DNA from: Oscillospiraceae bacterium
GTDB lineage: Bacteria > Bacillota > Clostridia > Oscillospirales > Ruminococcaceae
Assembly (NCBI GenBank): GCA_025757985.1
Contig: CP107210.1
Coordinates: 682,001 to 746,000 of the forward strand
DNA: 64,000 nt
Reading direction: 5' to 3'
Shown in pieces: positions 8,491-16,775 of the stretch. The position numbers and the translations under genes were made by a program. Each line of letters starts with the position of its first letter. Within the stretch, counting starts at the first letter, position 1. Below the pieces are notes generated by a model. That model worked only from the letters and a program-made list of their open reading frames with translations, was not told the origin of the DNA and did not search any database.

Positions 8491-9335
8491 TGCTGTTCCT
8501 TTTTATCCATGGCCAGAATCTGGTTGATTTTTGCCGGGTCACCCCAGGTGCCCGGGCTGTCGTAGGGGCGGTCCGGGAATGCACCGTAGTCGAGCCTGAT
8601 CTTATAGTTTTTGTCCCGCAGGAATTTTTCCACACGGTCTGCCAGGCTCATGGGCTTGCCGGTGCATACATTGATGATGCCGTTGATCCGGTCCTGCACG
8701 CTGGCAGCCACGATCATATTGGCAAGTTCATCCACATCAATAAAGTCGTAAAGATTGCTGCCGCTCGTGAACGGGAAGGTCGCCTTGCCGTCCTGCTCTG
8801 CCTGCGTGATCTTGGCAAAGATCGAGCTGCCGTGGGCCTCATCCCCCGTGATATAGTACGCGCGCAGCCAGTGAAGCCTGCAGGGGGAATCCGCAAGGCT
8901 GAGCATCAGGCTCTGGCGCAGGGCGTTTTTCGCAATGCCGTACTGGCTCTGCGGCTTGCAGGGGGTGCTTTCGTTGATGGCACCCTCCCAGTAGCCGACC
9001 TCATGCATCGTGCCCATAACGCTCAGCCCCTGCAGACCGCCCTCCACCAGCGTGTTGAGAAAGGTCACATGGCTGGACAGATCCTTCATGTGGGCAGCAG
9101 AATTGTGGCGGAAGCCGTCGCGCCACGCCAGATGGATGCAGATGTCCGGGCTGCCCAGCTTCTTGTACAGATCAGGATCCCCGCTGAACAGCGGCTCATC
9201 ACAGAATTCTGCACGCTCATCCACGCCCTTGAAGTTGAAATCCGCCGCAATGACACGATAGCCGCGGTCAAGGGCATTCTTTACAACATGACGGCCGATA
9301 TACCCCGCCGCGCCGGTAATAAGAATCGTTTTCAT
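8487..9335 (-). CDS. NAD-dependent epimerase/dehydratase (extended SDR)
   Basis: Sugar-nucleotide-modifying enzyme of 282 residues. The Rossmann motif 'TGAAGYIGRHV' is at the N-terminus, and the active-site pair appears as 'YGIAK' near residue 150. The fold and length suit nucleotide-sugar 4-epimerases, dehydratases or reductases; with RgpF-like neighbours a role in supplying a deoxy-sugar donor is plausible but not shown. It overlaps both neighbours by 4 bp (glycosyltransferase upstream, RgpF-like protein downstream), so it is locked into the operon. It is the only nucleotide-sugar enzyme in the operon; a complete dTDP-rhamnose pathway is not encoded here. Confidence 0.82.
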   Translation of the reverse strand: MKTILITGAAGYIGRHVVKNALDRGYRVIAADFNFKGVDERAEFCDEPLFSGDPDLYKKLGSPDICIHLAWRDGFRHNSAAHMKDLSSHVTFLNTLVEGGLQGLSVMGTMHEVGYWEGAINESTPCKPQSQYGIAKNALRQSLMLSLADSPCRLHWLRAYYITGDEAHGSSIFAKITQAEQDGKATFPFTSGSNLYDFIDVDELANMIVAASVQDRINGIINVCTGKPMSLADRVEKFLRDKNYKIRLDYGAFPDRPYDSPGTWGDPAKINQILAMDKKEQQ

Positions 9336-10348
9336 AGCTGTTCCTCTCTGACCGGCAGCAGATCATACAGTCTCTGCAGCCGCATCTGGTATAAAAGCAG
9401 TGCCACGGTCTGTTTTTTATTGTGCCCTGCATCGTGTAAAATGTCAACCATCCCGCCGGGATAAGGGCCCAGCACCTGCCGCAGCGTCTGCCAGGCGCGG
9501 CGGCGGATGGCGCCGGGGGCGTGGGCGTCCCGCAGCTGGTGCATCAAAAATGTGACTGCCTGAGCGCGGCGATCCTTCCAGACGACCTGCAGTTCATCGG
9601 CGTCACACCAGCGCTGGGCGGCGTGAAATTCCGCTTCCATCCATGGCTCCAGTGCCCGGATGCGCCCCAGCAGCGCCTGGGCTGACCGCGCACAGGAGGT
9701 GCTTTGCATGCCTTCAAAATGGCGGTAGACCACCTGCGGGATATAGACCGCTTTGCTGATGCGCCGGTAGGCGGCGGCATTGAAAACGAAATCCTCCAGC
9801 CCGAAGCTGCATCGCTCATTGAAGCGCAGCCCCAGCAGCGCGGTGCGGCGGTAGAGGGCGTTCCAGACAAACTGCGGGCCGCTGTTTGTCAAAAAGGAGC
9901 CGTAGCCGCCGCTGCCAAGCTCGATTGTGCAGGCCTGCCCGGCAGGATGCGGCTGCTGGACCATTGTCCCGTCAGGGCGCTGGCGCAGCAGCTCATAGCC
10001 GCCGCGCACGATGTCCGCATGGGTATCCTCCGCCGTCTGCAGCAGCAGCTTGAGCGCCCCCTGCCAGAGCAGGTCATCATCATCGCAGAAGGTCAGGAAT
10101 TCTCCGCTTGCTGCCTCCAGCCCGCGGTTGCGGGCCGCACAGATCCCGGCGTTTTTTTGGGTTATGACATGGATGCATTGGTTTTCGCTGGCCAGCGCAT
10201 GGCATATTTTGTCCGTTGCATCCGTAGAGCCATCGTTGACGATGATGATCTCCAGCCCCGGCACCTGCTGCGAAAGGATCGACTCGACTGCGGTGCGCAG
10301 CGTCGTCTCGGCGTTGTACGCCGGGACGATCACACTGAGCTTTGCCAT
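9332..10348 (-). CDS. Family 2 glycosyltransferase
   Basis: Inverting GT-A fold enzyme of 338 residues. 'SVIVPAYNAETTL' at the N-terminus and 'IIIVNDGSTDAT' form the nucleotide-binding part, 'NAGICAARNRG' is the usual connecting motif, and 'FCDDDDLL' near residue 93 supplies the metal-binding DxD. The C-terminal ~120 residues are Arg-rich with no membrane segment, suggesting a soluble or peripherally bound enzyme that adds one sugar to a lipid-linked glycan. Sugar and linkage cannot be read from sequence. It starts 21 bp after the HAD-domain gene and overlaps the epimerase by 4 bp. Confidence 0.87.
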   Translation of the reverse strand: MAKLSVIVPAYNAETTLRTAVESILSQQVPGLEIIIVNDGSTDATDKICHALASENQCIHVITQKNAGICAARNRGLEAASGEFLTFCDDDDLLWQGALKLLLQTAEDTHADIVRGGYELLRQRPDGTMVQQPHPAGQACTIELGSGGYGSFLTNSGPQFVWNALYRRTALLGLRFNERCSFGLEDFVFNAAAYRRISKAVYIPQVVYRHFEGMQSTSCARSAQALLGRIRALEPWMEAEFHAAQRWCDADELQVVWKDRRAQAVTFLMHQLRDAHAPGAIRRRAWQTLRQVLGPYPGGMVDILHDAGHNKKQTVALLLYQMRLQRLYDLLPVREEQL

Positions 10349-10369
10349 GACGCTGCCCTCCCTTCGCAG

Positions 10370-12088
10370 TTACTTTTTGAGCTTCTGATAGATTTTCCCG
10401 TAGGGCAGCGGCAACGGAGCCAGCCGCTTTAAAAAGCCGATCTTCCACCGCGCCGTGCCAAGGTCGCGCCCGGCGGCTGCAGGGTGGGTCAGGTAATACC
10501 CCACGCTGCGGGGTGCTGCCAGCGGGTAGATACCGCCGTCCTCAACGGTCAAGTCCCCGAGCAGTTTCACCTGTAAAGCAGTGGGGCTTTCCACCAATCG
10601 CAAAAACGGGGCGATTGCGCGCTGCGGCTCTATCGCCTGCCCGTTCAGCACGCTATGCTGCCACCCTTGCGCAAAATAGAGCACACCGCGCTGCAGCTCT
10701 GCCAATAACGGCTCGGCTGGCTGGGCGTCGGTATTGACGCGAAAGCCCGCAGGCGTTTTCGTATAGCTGAGGGTCGCCCCGACATCCTGCGAGAGCAGGC
10801 GCTCCAAAAGGGGCTGCCCTGCCCAGTAGATGCGCGGCGCCGGGGCACCGTCAAAGAGAAACACCTCGGTGCGCGCCGCACTGAACCGGCTGCGCAGCCG
10901 GTCATCCGCCGAGAGCTGCATCCCGTGCAGCTCCGTCCCAAGCAGCTTTTCAAGCAGCAGCTGGGTCGTACCGCCGCTGCCGATGTCCACAAGAATATCC
11001 CCCGCCCGCAGCTGTTTGCTCTGCAGGTAACCCATGACTGTATCGGCCGTTTCGGGGCGCGGCAGCTTTGCCAAAAACGCATACAGTGCTTCTGTGTCCG
11101 GCGTCTTGAGGTCGAAAACGCTTTCAGCCTCGCTATCCGGGCAGATGGTGCCGCAGTACGCGGCAAGCTGCGCGCCGGTCAGCCGTTGGCGCGGCAGCGC
11201 CGCCAGCACGCACGCATACTCTCCCTCTGCCAGAAACGCCGGGGCCAGACTGCGGCGGGAAACCTGCAGATACTCGGTCTTTTCCTCGGGGTAAAGCAGG
11301 CCGTAGACCTCCCGCATCAGATACATATCCCGCGCGAGGAAATAAAGCCTTGCGGCCGGGCATGCAGCCCGCCGGTCATGCAGCCAGTGACAAAATGCCA
11401 CGGCAAGCGGCCCCAGCACTGAAAATCCCAGTGCCTGCCCGCCCGGCTGCAGTGCGGGCAGACGGTTTTCCGCAAAGGCGGCCACGGCATCCGCAGGCTG
11501 CGGCGGCGTTGGCAGATGCCAGGCCGGAATACCGGCCAGCGCCGCACCGGCCACATCTGCCCGCCAGCTGTCCCCGATAAAAAGCACCTGCCTTGCGTCC
11601 AGCTCCGTCTCATGCAGAAACTGCCGGAACAGCCTTCCGCTTCGCTTCTGCACACCGTAGGTGCTGGATACAAGACCGCCGTCAAAGGCGGGGTAGCCGC
11701 AGCGGCGCAGCATCGCATCAACCTGCGCCTGCGGCAGGTACATGTCTGAAATATAGTAGAGCTTTTTGCCCTGTCGGCGCAGTTGCTGCACTGCATCCAG
11801 CACCGGTCGGTACGGCACGCAGGCGGCCAGCTCGGCGGCACACTCCTGCGCCGGGTCATAGCCCGCAAGGCAGGGCCGGGCGTAGATCTCCGCCAGCGTC
11901 ACCTCCCCGCCTTTGACCGCGCGTGCTTCGCGCTCGGCCTCGATGCGGGCCGTATAGAAAGCCTCTCCCCGCAGACGAAACAGATCCGCAGGGGTTGCGG
12001 TATCCCTCTTGATGAGGGTATCAAACACATCAAACGCCACCGCATCGGCGCGGGCAGCCCTGCGGCAGATCGATTCAGTCAGATTCAT
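10370..12088 (-). CDS. HAD-superfamily protein with long C-terminal domain
   Basis: Protein of 572 residues starting at the ATG at 12088; that start overlaps the upstream glycosyltransferase stop by 4 bp. The N-terminal ~230 residues are a HAD phosphatase domain: motif I 'FDVFDTL' near residue 22, 'YYISDMYLP' near residue 115 and 'FIGDSWRADVAGA' near residue 165. The remaining ~340 residues form a domain containing 'YLQVSRRSLAPAF' and 'ILVDIGSGGTTQ'. This layout matches large HAD proteins often found in capsule and O-antigen loci (COG5610-like). Reaction unknown; dephosphorylation of a glycan intermediate is a guess. Position within the operon supports a role in glycan assembly. Confidence 0.78.
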   Translation of the reverse strand: MNLTESICRRAARADAVAFDVFDTLIKRDTATPADLFRLRGEAFYTARIEAEREARAVKGGEVTLAEIYARPCLAGYDPAQECAAELAACVPYRPVLDAVQQLRRQGKKLYYISDMYLPQAQVDAMLRRCGYPAFDGGLVSSTYGVQKRSGRLFRQFLHETELDARQVLFIGDSWRADVAGAALAGIPAWHLPTPPQPADAVAAFAENRLPALQPGGQALGFSVLGPLAVAFCHWLHDRRAACPAARLYFLARDMYLMREVYGLLYPEEKTEYLQVSRRSLAPAFLAEGEYACVLAALPRQRLTGAQLAAYCGTICPDSEAESVFDLKTPDTEALYAFLAKLPRPETADTVMGYLQSKQLRAGDILVDIGSGGTTQLLLEKLLGTELHGMQLSADDRLRSRFSAARTEVFLFDGAPAPRIYWAGQPLLERLLSQDVGATLSYTKTPAGFRVNTDAQPAEPLLAELQRGVLYFAQGWQHSVLNGQAIEPQRAIAPFLRLVESPTALQVKLLGDLTVEDGGIYPLAAPRSVGYYLTHPAAAGRDLGTARWKIGFLKRLAPLPLPYGKIYQKLKK

Positions 12089-12978
12089 GGCAGATAGGGT
12101 GTCTGCGGGTGGAATTTCACCCCCGCAGCAAAGCCTTTCCAGATAATGCCGATGCGCTCGGCGCGGCGGCCACGGCTGTCGCGCAGCACCTGCACGGTAT
12201 GCCATGCGTCCTTTGCCAGCAGCCACAGCCAGCCTGCAGCCCCCTCGCGGCGGTACAGCACGACATCGTTGCGGTAAAAATAGCGGTAGCGCCCCCAGCG
12301 CTCCGGTACATCCCGGGCAATGTTCACAACGCCCGGGTTCTGCATGGCATGCACGACCCGGCTGGCCGGAATAACACGGCAGGGCTTGCAGCGCGAGATA
12401 CGGCGGGTATATTCCCAGTCATCTGACCAGATAAAAAACTCCGCGATGGGCAAGCCGAGCTGCCGCACGGTATCCATGCGCAAAAACAGTGACACAAAGC
12501 TGGCCATCACAGCCGGTATCTCTTTTCCGTCAAAGCCGTCTATGTCGCGGTACATCGTTTTGCGCTGCAGGTTCATCGGCTGGTCGCTGCCATCCGGGGC
12601 CAAAGCCCGGCTTGACAGCCAGCCGTATGCCCCGCCTAGGGCAGCATCGGCTGCCAGCAGTGCTTCCAGCGCCTGCGGCTCGGGAAATGTGTCATCGTCC
12701 ATAAGCCAGACCGCCTTGCAGCCCAGCTCCGCCGCAGCCTGCATACCGTAGGCAAAGCCGCCCGCACCGCCGAGATTTTCTGTGAGGATACGGCAGACAA
12801 GACCCGGCATGGCGAGCGTTTTCAGATACTCTGCCGTGCCATCGGCGGAGGCATTGTCCACCACCAGCACCCGCAGCCCCTGCACAGTTTGAGCCTGCAG
12901 AGCGGCCAGACACCGGCGCAGCAGCGGCAGACGGTTGTAGGTCACGACCACCGCCGTGACATCTCTTGCATCAATCAT
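12085..12978 (-). CDS. Family 2 glycosyltransferase, galactofuranosyltransferase-like
   Basis: GT-A enzyme of 297 residues from the ATG at 12978, which overlaps the DUF4422 gene by 8 bp. 'VTAVVVTYNRLPLL' and 'VLVVDNASADGT' form the donor site, 'NLGGAGGFAYGM' is typical of rhamnosyl- and galactofuranosyl-transferase-like GT2 proteins, and 'VWLMDDDTFP' gives the metal-binding aspartates. Later motifs 'FFIWSDDWEY' and 'VVHAMQN' contain the probable catalytic Asp and metal-binding His of that subgroup. Product and donor are not determined; a furanose or rhamnose transfer is likely from the subgroup only. Translation is coupled to both neighbours. Confidence 0.86.
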   Translation of the reverse strand: MIDARDVTAVVVTYNRLPLLRRCLAALQAQTVQGLRVLVVDNASADGTAEYLKTLAMPGLVCRILTENLGGAGGFAYGMQAAAELGCKAVWLMDDDTFPEPQALEALLAADAALGGAYGWLSSRALAPDGSDQPMNLQRKTMYRDIDGFDGKEIPAVMASFVSLFLRMDTVRQLGLPIAEFFIWSDDWEYTRRISRCKPCRVIPASRVVHAMQNPGVVNIARDVPERWGRYRYFYRNDVVLYRREGAAGWLWLLAKDAWHTVQVLRDSRGRRAERIGIIWKGFAAGVKFHPQTPYLP

Positions 12979-13741
12979 CTTTTTTCGGGAATAATTTGCG
13001 CTTGAGGAAGGCCGTGCCCTTGTGCAGCCAGTTCTGATGCTCCATATAGACGATATCCAGTTCCTCAAAGCTGATGTTGTTGGTAATGAGCCATGCGTCC
13101 AGCAGGCGCTCACTCACAAAGCCGAACACACGGCGGTCATTCACCGTATAACCGGTCATGTCCAACTCCCGCTCAAGATCAAACAGGATATCGAACAGCC
13201 ATGTGCAGTAATGCCGCAGCAGTTCCTTCTTCATGACGAACATGTTGAAGTGGTGGCCGTGGGTCTTGGACATATACATATCATAGGCGGGCAGATACTC
13301 CGGGCATTTGCGCGCAATGATGGCGCGGGTTGCCGTGAGATCCCGCTTGTGGTGGGCGTGGATATACTGGGTATAGTTTGTTTCAATGAAGTAATGGCGC
13401 TCTCGCGGCAGCACTACATTGGTGGTGGCCAAAATGGAGCAAAGCTCCTCATGGCTGATGACGCGCTCCTTCTTGGGCGCAAAGCGGCTCTTTTTCCGGC
13501 TGGCAAAATAACGGCGGTAATGCACGATACCGATATAGTCGGAATCAATGTTGTGCGCTGCCCAGTACAGGCCCGTCAGCTCACAGAAATTTGCGTTGCG
13601 CTCCGAGATATTTTCGCCGGTATCATCGCCGATATAGCCGATGGCCGGGTGGATGGCATGGCCCATCTGTACCGGAAGATACATCGGGTCCTCCGGCACC
13701 CAGTACGGTTTATGCGTTGCTACGATAATGGTGGTCTGCAA
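12971..13741 (-). CDS. DUF4422 domain protein, probable glycosyltransferase
   Basis: Protein of 256 residues of the DUF4422 family, found in capsule and exopolysaccharide clusters and thought to be glycosyltransferases. The family hallmark 'IIVATHKPYW' starts at residue 4, with 'YIGDDTGENIS', 'ELTGLYWAWH'-like 'LTGLYWAAHN', 'IGIVHYRRYF' and 'HHFNMFVMKKE' following. I choose the TTG at 13741: GGCGGG lies about nine bases upstream, whereas the in-frame TTG at 13750 has no spacing from it. First gene of the eight-gene glycan operon, 62 bp after its -10 box. Confidence 0.85.
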   Translation of the reverse strand: MQTTIIVATHKPYWVPEDPMYLPVQMGHAIHPAIGYIGDDTGENISERNANFCELTGLYWAAHNIDSDYIGIVHYRRYFASRKKSRFAPKKERVISHEELCSILATTNVVLPRERHYFIETNYTQYIHAHHKRDLTATRAIIARKCPEYLPAYDMYMSKTHGHHFNMFVMKKELLRHYCTWLFDILFDLERELDMTGYTVNDRRVFGFVSERLLDAWLITNNISFEELDIVYMEHQNWLHKGTAFLKRKLFPKKDD

Positions 13742-13802
13742 TGTGTTCAACCCGCCTTATATACTTTTCCTACACTGTTCCGACTATTCTTGCTAAACCT
13801 AT

Positions 13803-13830
13803 AGTATAACGCTTTTTCGTCGGAATACAA
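13803..13830 (-). promoter_or_regulatory. Promoter of the surface-glycan operon
   Basis: Minus-strand -35 TTGTAT (13825-13830) and -10 TATACT (13803-13808) with a 16-bp spacer, ahead of the DUF4422 gene. All eight downstream genes overlap or sit within 25 bp of each other, so this is probably their only strong promoter. Confidence 0.65.
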
Positions 13831-13853
13831 GTTACAGAACGGTAAAAGCCTAT

Positions 13854-14025
13854 GGCAATACCGCACAATTCCCGCCTAACGGCTCAAGCACCGCTCCGGC
13901 GGCTGCGGTACGGCATCTGCGTTGCCAAAATGCTCGATAAGACATCCAGTATTATCTGCGCTTTTGGCTTAGCATCTGCCGCACCTCGCTCGCCGTATCG
14001 GCACTTAGAATTATGCTGTATTACC
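13854..14025 (+). mobile_element. MITE-like 172-bp element, copy 1
   Basis: Non-coding element whose reverse complement recurs at 42243-42414 with the same length and, by my hand alignment, about 7 differences (~96% identity). The ends are imperfect inverted repeats (GGCAATACCGCACAATTC left; GGTAATACAGCATAATTC read inward from the right). The flanks carry a 4-bp direct duplication CTAT (13850-13853 and 14026-14029), as expected of transposition. It abuts the ABC-F stop codon, which lies inside the right duplication. No transposase in it; presumably moved by one encoded elsewhere. Confidence 0.8.
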
Positions 14026-15927
14026 CTATTCCCCCTCGTTTTCGAAGCGCTCCTGCTCCTCTGCCAGCTTTTCCCATTCCTCATACAGCTCCTGCTGATG
14101 GAACCTTGTATCGTCTAACTCATCGCATTTATCCCGCAGCAGCAGATGATCGCGCAGCACCTCAGGGTCGTTGATCTCGTTTTCCAGTTCTACGATGTGC
14201 GCTCCCAGCTCCTCGATCTCGGTCTCGACCTTTTTCAGGCGGGCGCGCACCTCGGCGCGGCGCTTGCGCTGCTCCTTGCCGTAGCCCTGCTTTTTGGCGC
14301 TGTCCTCCGCCTTCTGCTGCGTTTCCTGTGCCTTCGCCCCTCTGCCGGCCTCGCGGTTCTGCAGTGCGGCAAAGTTCTGGTAAAATGCCGCACTGCCGTT
14401 TTCAAGGTACATGATCGGGCAATCCAGCGTCTGCATAAGGTAGCGGTCATGGGTGACAAGCAGCAGCGTGCCTGTGTAGGCCGCCAGCGCCTGGGTCAGG
14501 CTCTCCCGCATATAGATGTCCAGATGGTTCGTAGGCTCATCGAGGAACATCAGGTTCGGCCGCTCGAGCGCCAGCTCGGCAAAGCGCAGGCGGGCCAGCT
14601 CGCCGCCGGAGAGAGAGGCACAGTCCTTGAATACCTCCTCGCCGCGGTAGCCGAACCGCGCCAGATGGCTGCGCACCTCCAGTTCCGTAAAGCGGGGGTA
14701 CTGGTTCCAGATGGCATCCATGACGCGGCCTGCGCGGCGCGCCTGCTGCTGGGTGAAGATGCCCGGCTTGGCGCCGCTGCCCAGCCGCACCATGCCGCCG
14801 GAGGGGCGGCGCTTGCCGTCCAGCACCTGCAAAAGCGTTGACTTGCCAGCGCCGTTGGGGCCGGCAATGACAAGCTTATCCCCGCGGTGGACCACATAGT
14901 CCAGCGCATCAATGAGGGTGCGCTCCCCGATGCGAACGCTCAGGTTTTTCATGATGACCAGCTCATCATACGGCTCAATGTCATACTCAAAGCGGAAGTT
15001 CAGCTCCCACGCCTCTGCGGTGGGTGCCTCCACGATCTCCAGCTTTTCAAGCTGCCTGCGGCGGCTCTGCGCCATTTTGGTGGTGGAGGCGCGCACGAGA
15101 TTGCGGTCCACATAATCCTGCAGCTTGGCTGCCTTCTCCACGGCGGCATCGTGCAGCTTTTGCTGGCGCTCATCGGCAGCCTCTCGCTGGGGCAGATAGG
15201 CTGAGTAGTTGCCGCGGTAGGTCTTGATGCTCTTGCCGCGCAGCTCCCAGATGCGGGTGCAGACGGCATCCAGAAAATAGCGGTCATGGCTGACGACCAG
15301 CACCGCGCCGCGGTAGGCCTTCAGGTAATTTTCCAGCCACTCCATTGTTTCCAGATCGAGATGGTTCGTAGGCTCGTCCAAAATCAGCAGGTCGGGCCGT
15401 TCCAGCAGCAGACGGGCCAGACGCAGGCGGGTCTGCTCGCCGCCGGAGAGTACCCCGGCCGCCTTTGTCCATGTGTCGGCCGGGAACCCCATGCCGTTCA
15501 GCACCTTTTTGATCTGGGTATCCATATTGTAGGCATCCATCGCATCCACCACAGCGGTGCAGTGCGCGATCTTATCGGTCAGCTCTGCATTGTGGGGATC
15601 GGCAGCCAGCTGCTTCTGCAGACCTTCCATCTGCTGCATGGCATCCAGCGCCGGAGTGAACACCAGCTTCATCGTGGCATAGACATCAAGCGTGGGGTCC
15701 AGTCTGGCATTCTGCTCCAGATAGCCGGTGGTCACGCCGGTACCGAACGCCGCGTCCCCCGCATCGGGCAGGCTCTCGCCGCACAGTATGCGCAGGAGCG
15801 TTGTCTTGCCGGTGCCGTTGGCGCCGATAATGCCGATGCGGTCGCCGCGCTCCACCCCGGCTGTCACATCATGCAGTACCTCGTGTTCGCCGAAGCTCTT
15901 GCCTAAATTTTGAAGTTCCAACAACAT
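14026..15927 (-). CDS. ABC-F family ATPase
   Basis: Soluble twin-ATPase protein of 633 residues. Domain 1 has Walker A 'GANGTGKTT' near residue 36, signature 'LSGGEQTRLRLA' and Walker B 'LLILDEPTNHLD'; domain 2 has 'GPNGAGKST' near 365, 'LSGGELARLRFA' and 'LMFLDEPTNHLD'. The interdomain linker and a charged C-terminal coiled coil (residues ~535-630, rich in Glu, Lys and Arg) are clear; there is no membrane segment. ABC-F proteins bind the ribosomal E-site and either regulate translation or protect from antibiotics. The long linker and C-terminal coiled coil resemble Uup/YdiF-type housekeeping members; a resistance role is not indicated. RBS AAGGATG before ATG 15927. Its stop codon touches a mobile element. 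Confidence 0.9.
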   Translation of the reverse strand: MLLELQNLGKSFGEHEVLHDVTAGVERGDRIGIIGANGTGKTTLLRILCGESLPDAGDAAFGTGVTTGYLEQNARLDPTLDVYATMKLVFTPALDAMQQMEGLQKQLAADPHNAELTDKIAHCTAVVDAMDAYNMDTQIKKVLNGMGFPADTWTKAAGVLSGGEQTRLRLARLLLERPDLLILDEPTNHLDLETMEWLENYLKAYRGAVLVVSHDRYFLDAVCTRIWELRGKSIKTYRGNYSAYLPQREAADERQQKLHDAAVEKAAKLQDYVDRNLVRASTTKMAQSRRRQLEKLEIVEAPTAEAWELNFRFEYDIEPYDELVIMKNLSVRIGERTLIDALDYVVHRGDKLVIAGPNGAGKSTLLQVLDGKRRPSGGMVRLGSGAKPGIFTQQQARRAGRVMDAIWNQYPRFTELEVRSHLARFGYRGEEVFKDCASLSGGELARLRFAELALERPNLMFLDEPTNHLDIYMRESLTQALAAYTGTLLLVTHDRYLMQTLDCPIMYLENGSAAFYQNFAALQNREAGRGAKAQETQQKAEDSAKKQGYGKEQRKRRAEVRARLKKVETEIEELGAHIVELENEINDPEVLRDHLLLRDKCDELDDTRFHQQELYEEWEKLAEEQERFENEGE

Positions 15928-16000
15928 AGCGGTACATCCTTAATTCCAAAATGATGCCGCCGCCTTATATACGGGCAGCGGCAGTATGCCCTGTGCTTGC

Positions 16001-16756
16001 TTACAGCAGGGCTTCGTTGCTGTGGCGGCGGTTGCGCACGCCCAGATTTTCCAGCTCTTCCGGCTCCATCACAATGCGGTACAGCTCCTCATAGGAACCA
16101 ACTGTGAATTTCGGCGCGATGTCGGTCTTGTTCTCGACATTCTGGGGGTTGTACCAGCAGGTGTCCACCCCGGCGTTGATGCCGCCCTTGATGTCGGCAA
16201 GCAGGTCGTCCCCCACCATCAGCACGCGGCTGCGGTTCGTGATGCCCAGATCACGCAGGGCATGCTCAAACAGCTTGGCACTGGGCTTGGCTGCGCCGAT
16301 TTTTTCAGAGATATAGATGCCGTCCATATAGCGGTCGATGCCGGAGGCCGCAATGCGGGGCTCCTGCACGGCAACAGCGCCGTTGGAGACGATGGCAAGC
16401 GTTGCCACCTCGCTCAGTTCCTCAAGCGCAGTCAGCGCGCCGGGCAGCAGGTCGGCGTGGGTGGAGAGCAGCTCCTCATAGCGGTCGTTCATGGCCTTGC
16501 CCTTGCCGTTATCCGGCAGCTGCATAGCCTGCATAAAGCGGCCGAACCGCACCTGAAACAGCTTTTGCTTGTTCATCTGCCCCTTGGCCAGTGCGTCCCA
16601 CAGCTCCCGGTTTACCTGATGGTAAACGGCGCAGGCGTGCTCATCGTGGGGCAGCTCATACTCTGCCAGCATGTCGGTCAGAGCCTGACGCTCTGCAGCA
16701 TCAAAGTCAAGAAGCGTATTGTCGATGTCCAGCAGGACACAAGTGTAAATTGCCAT
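16001..16756 (-). CDS. YjjG-type HAD nucleotidase
   Basis: HAD-superfamily phosphatase of 251 residues. Motif I 'LLDIDNTLLDFD' is at residue 8, the helical cap follows, 'AIVSNGA' is motif II, Lys in 'GAAKPSAKLFEHAL' motif III, and 'VLMVGDDLLADIKGG' motif IV. The pattern 'IYISEKIGAAKPS' with this cap is typical of YjjG/YfnB, pyrimidine 5'-nucleotidases that clear non-canonical nucleotides. The substrate is inferred from family. GAGG precedes the ATG at 16756. It lies alone between an SGNH-like secreted protein and the ABC-F gene. Confidence 0.87.
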   Translation of the reverse strand: MAIYTCVLLDIDNTLLDFDAAERQALTDMLAEYELPHDEHACAVYHQVNRELWDALAKGQMNKQKLFQVRFGRFMQAMQLPDNGKGKAMNDRYEELLSTHADLLPGALTALEELSEVATLAIVSNGAVAVQEPRIAASGIDRYMDGIYISEKIGAAKPSAKLFEHALRDLGITNRSRVLMVGDDLLADIKGGINAGVDTCWYNPQNVENKTDIAPKFTVGSYEELYRIVMEPEELENLGVRNRRHSNEALL

Positions 16757-16775
16757 ATTCTTACCTCTGTGGGGA

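Noticed and set aside
13852..14118. Short open frame through the 172-bp mobile element
   Set aside because: A related frame is open in both copies, but it runs from the element into the ABC-F gene in one and into the pseudouridine synthase gene in the other, so there is no shared end; composition is not protein-like.
14026..15927. Antibiotic-resistance ABC-F protein
   Set aside because: The long linker and C-terminal coiled coil fit housekeeping Uup/YdiF-type members better than resistance types.
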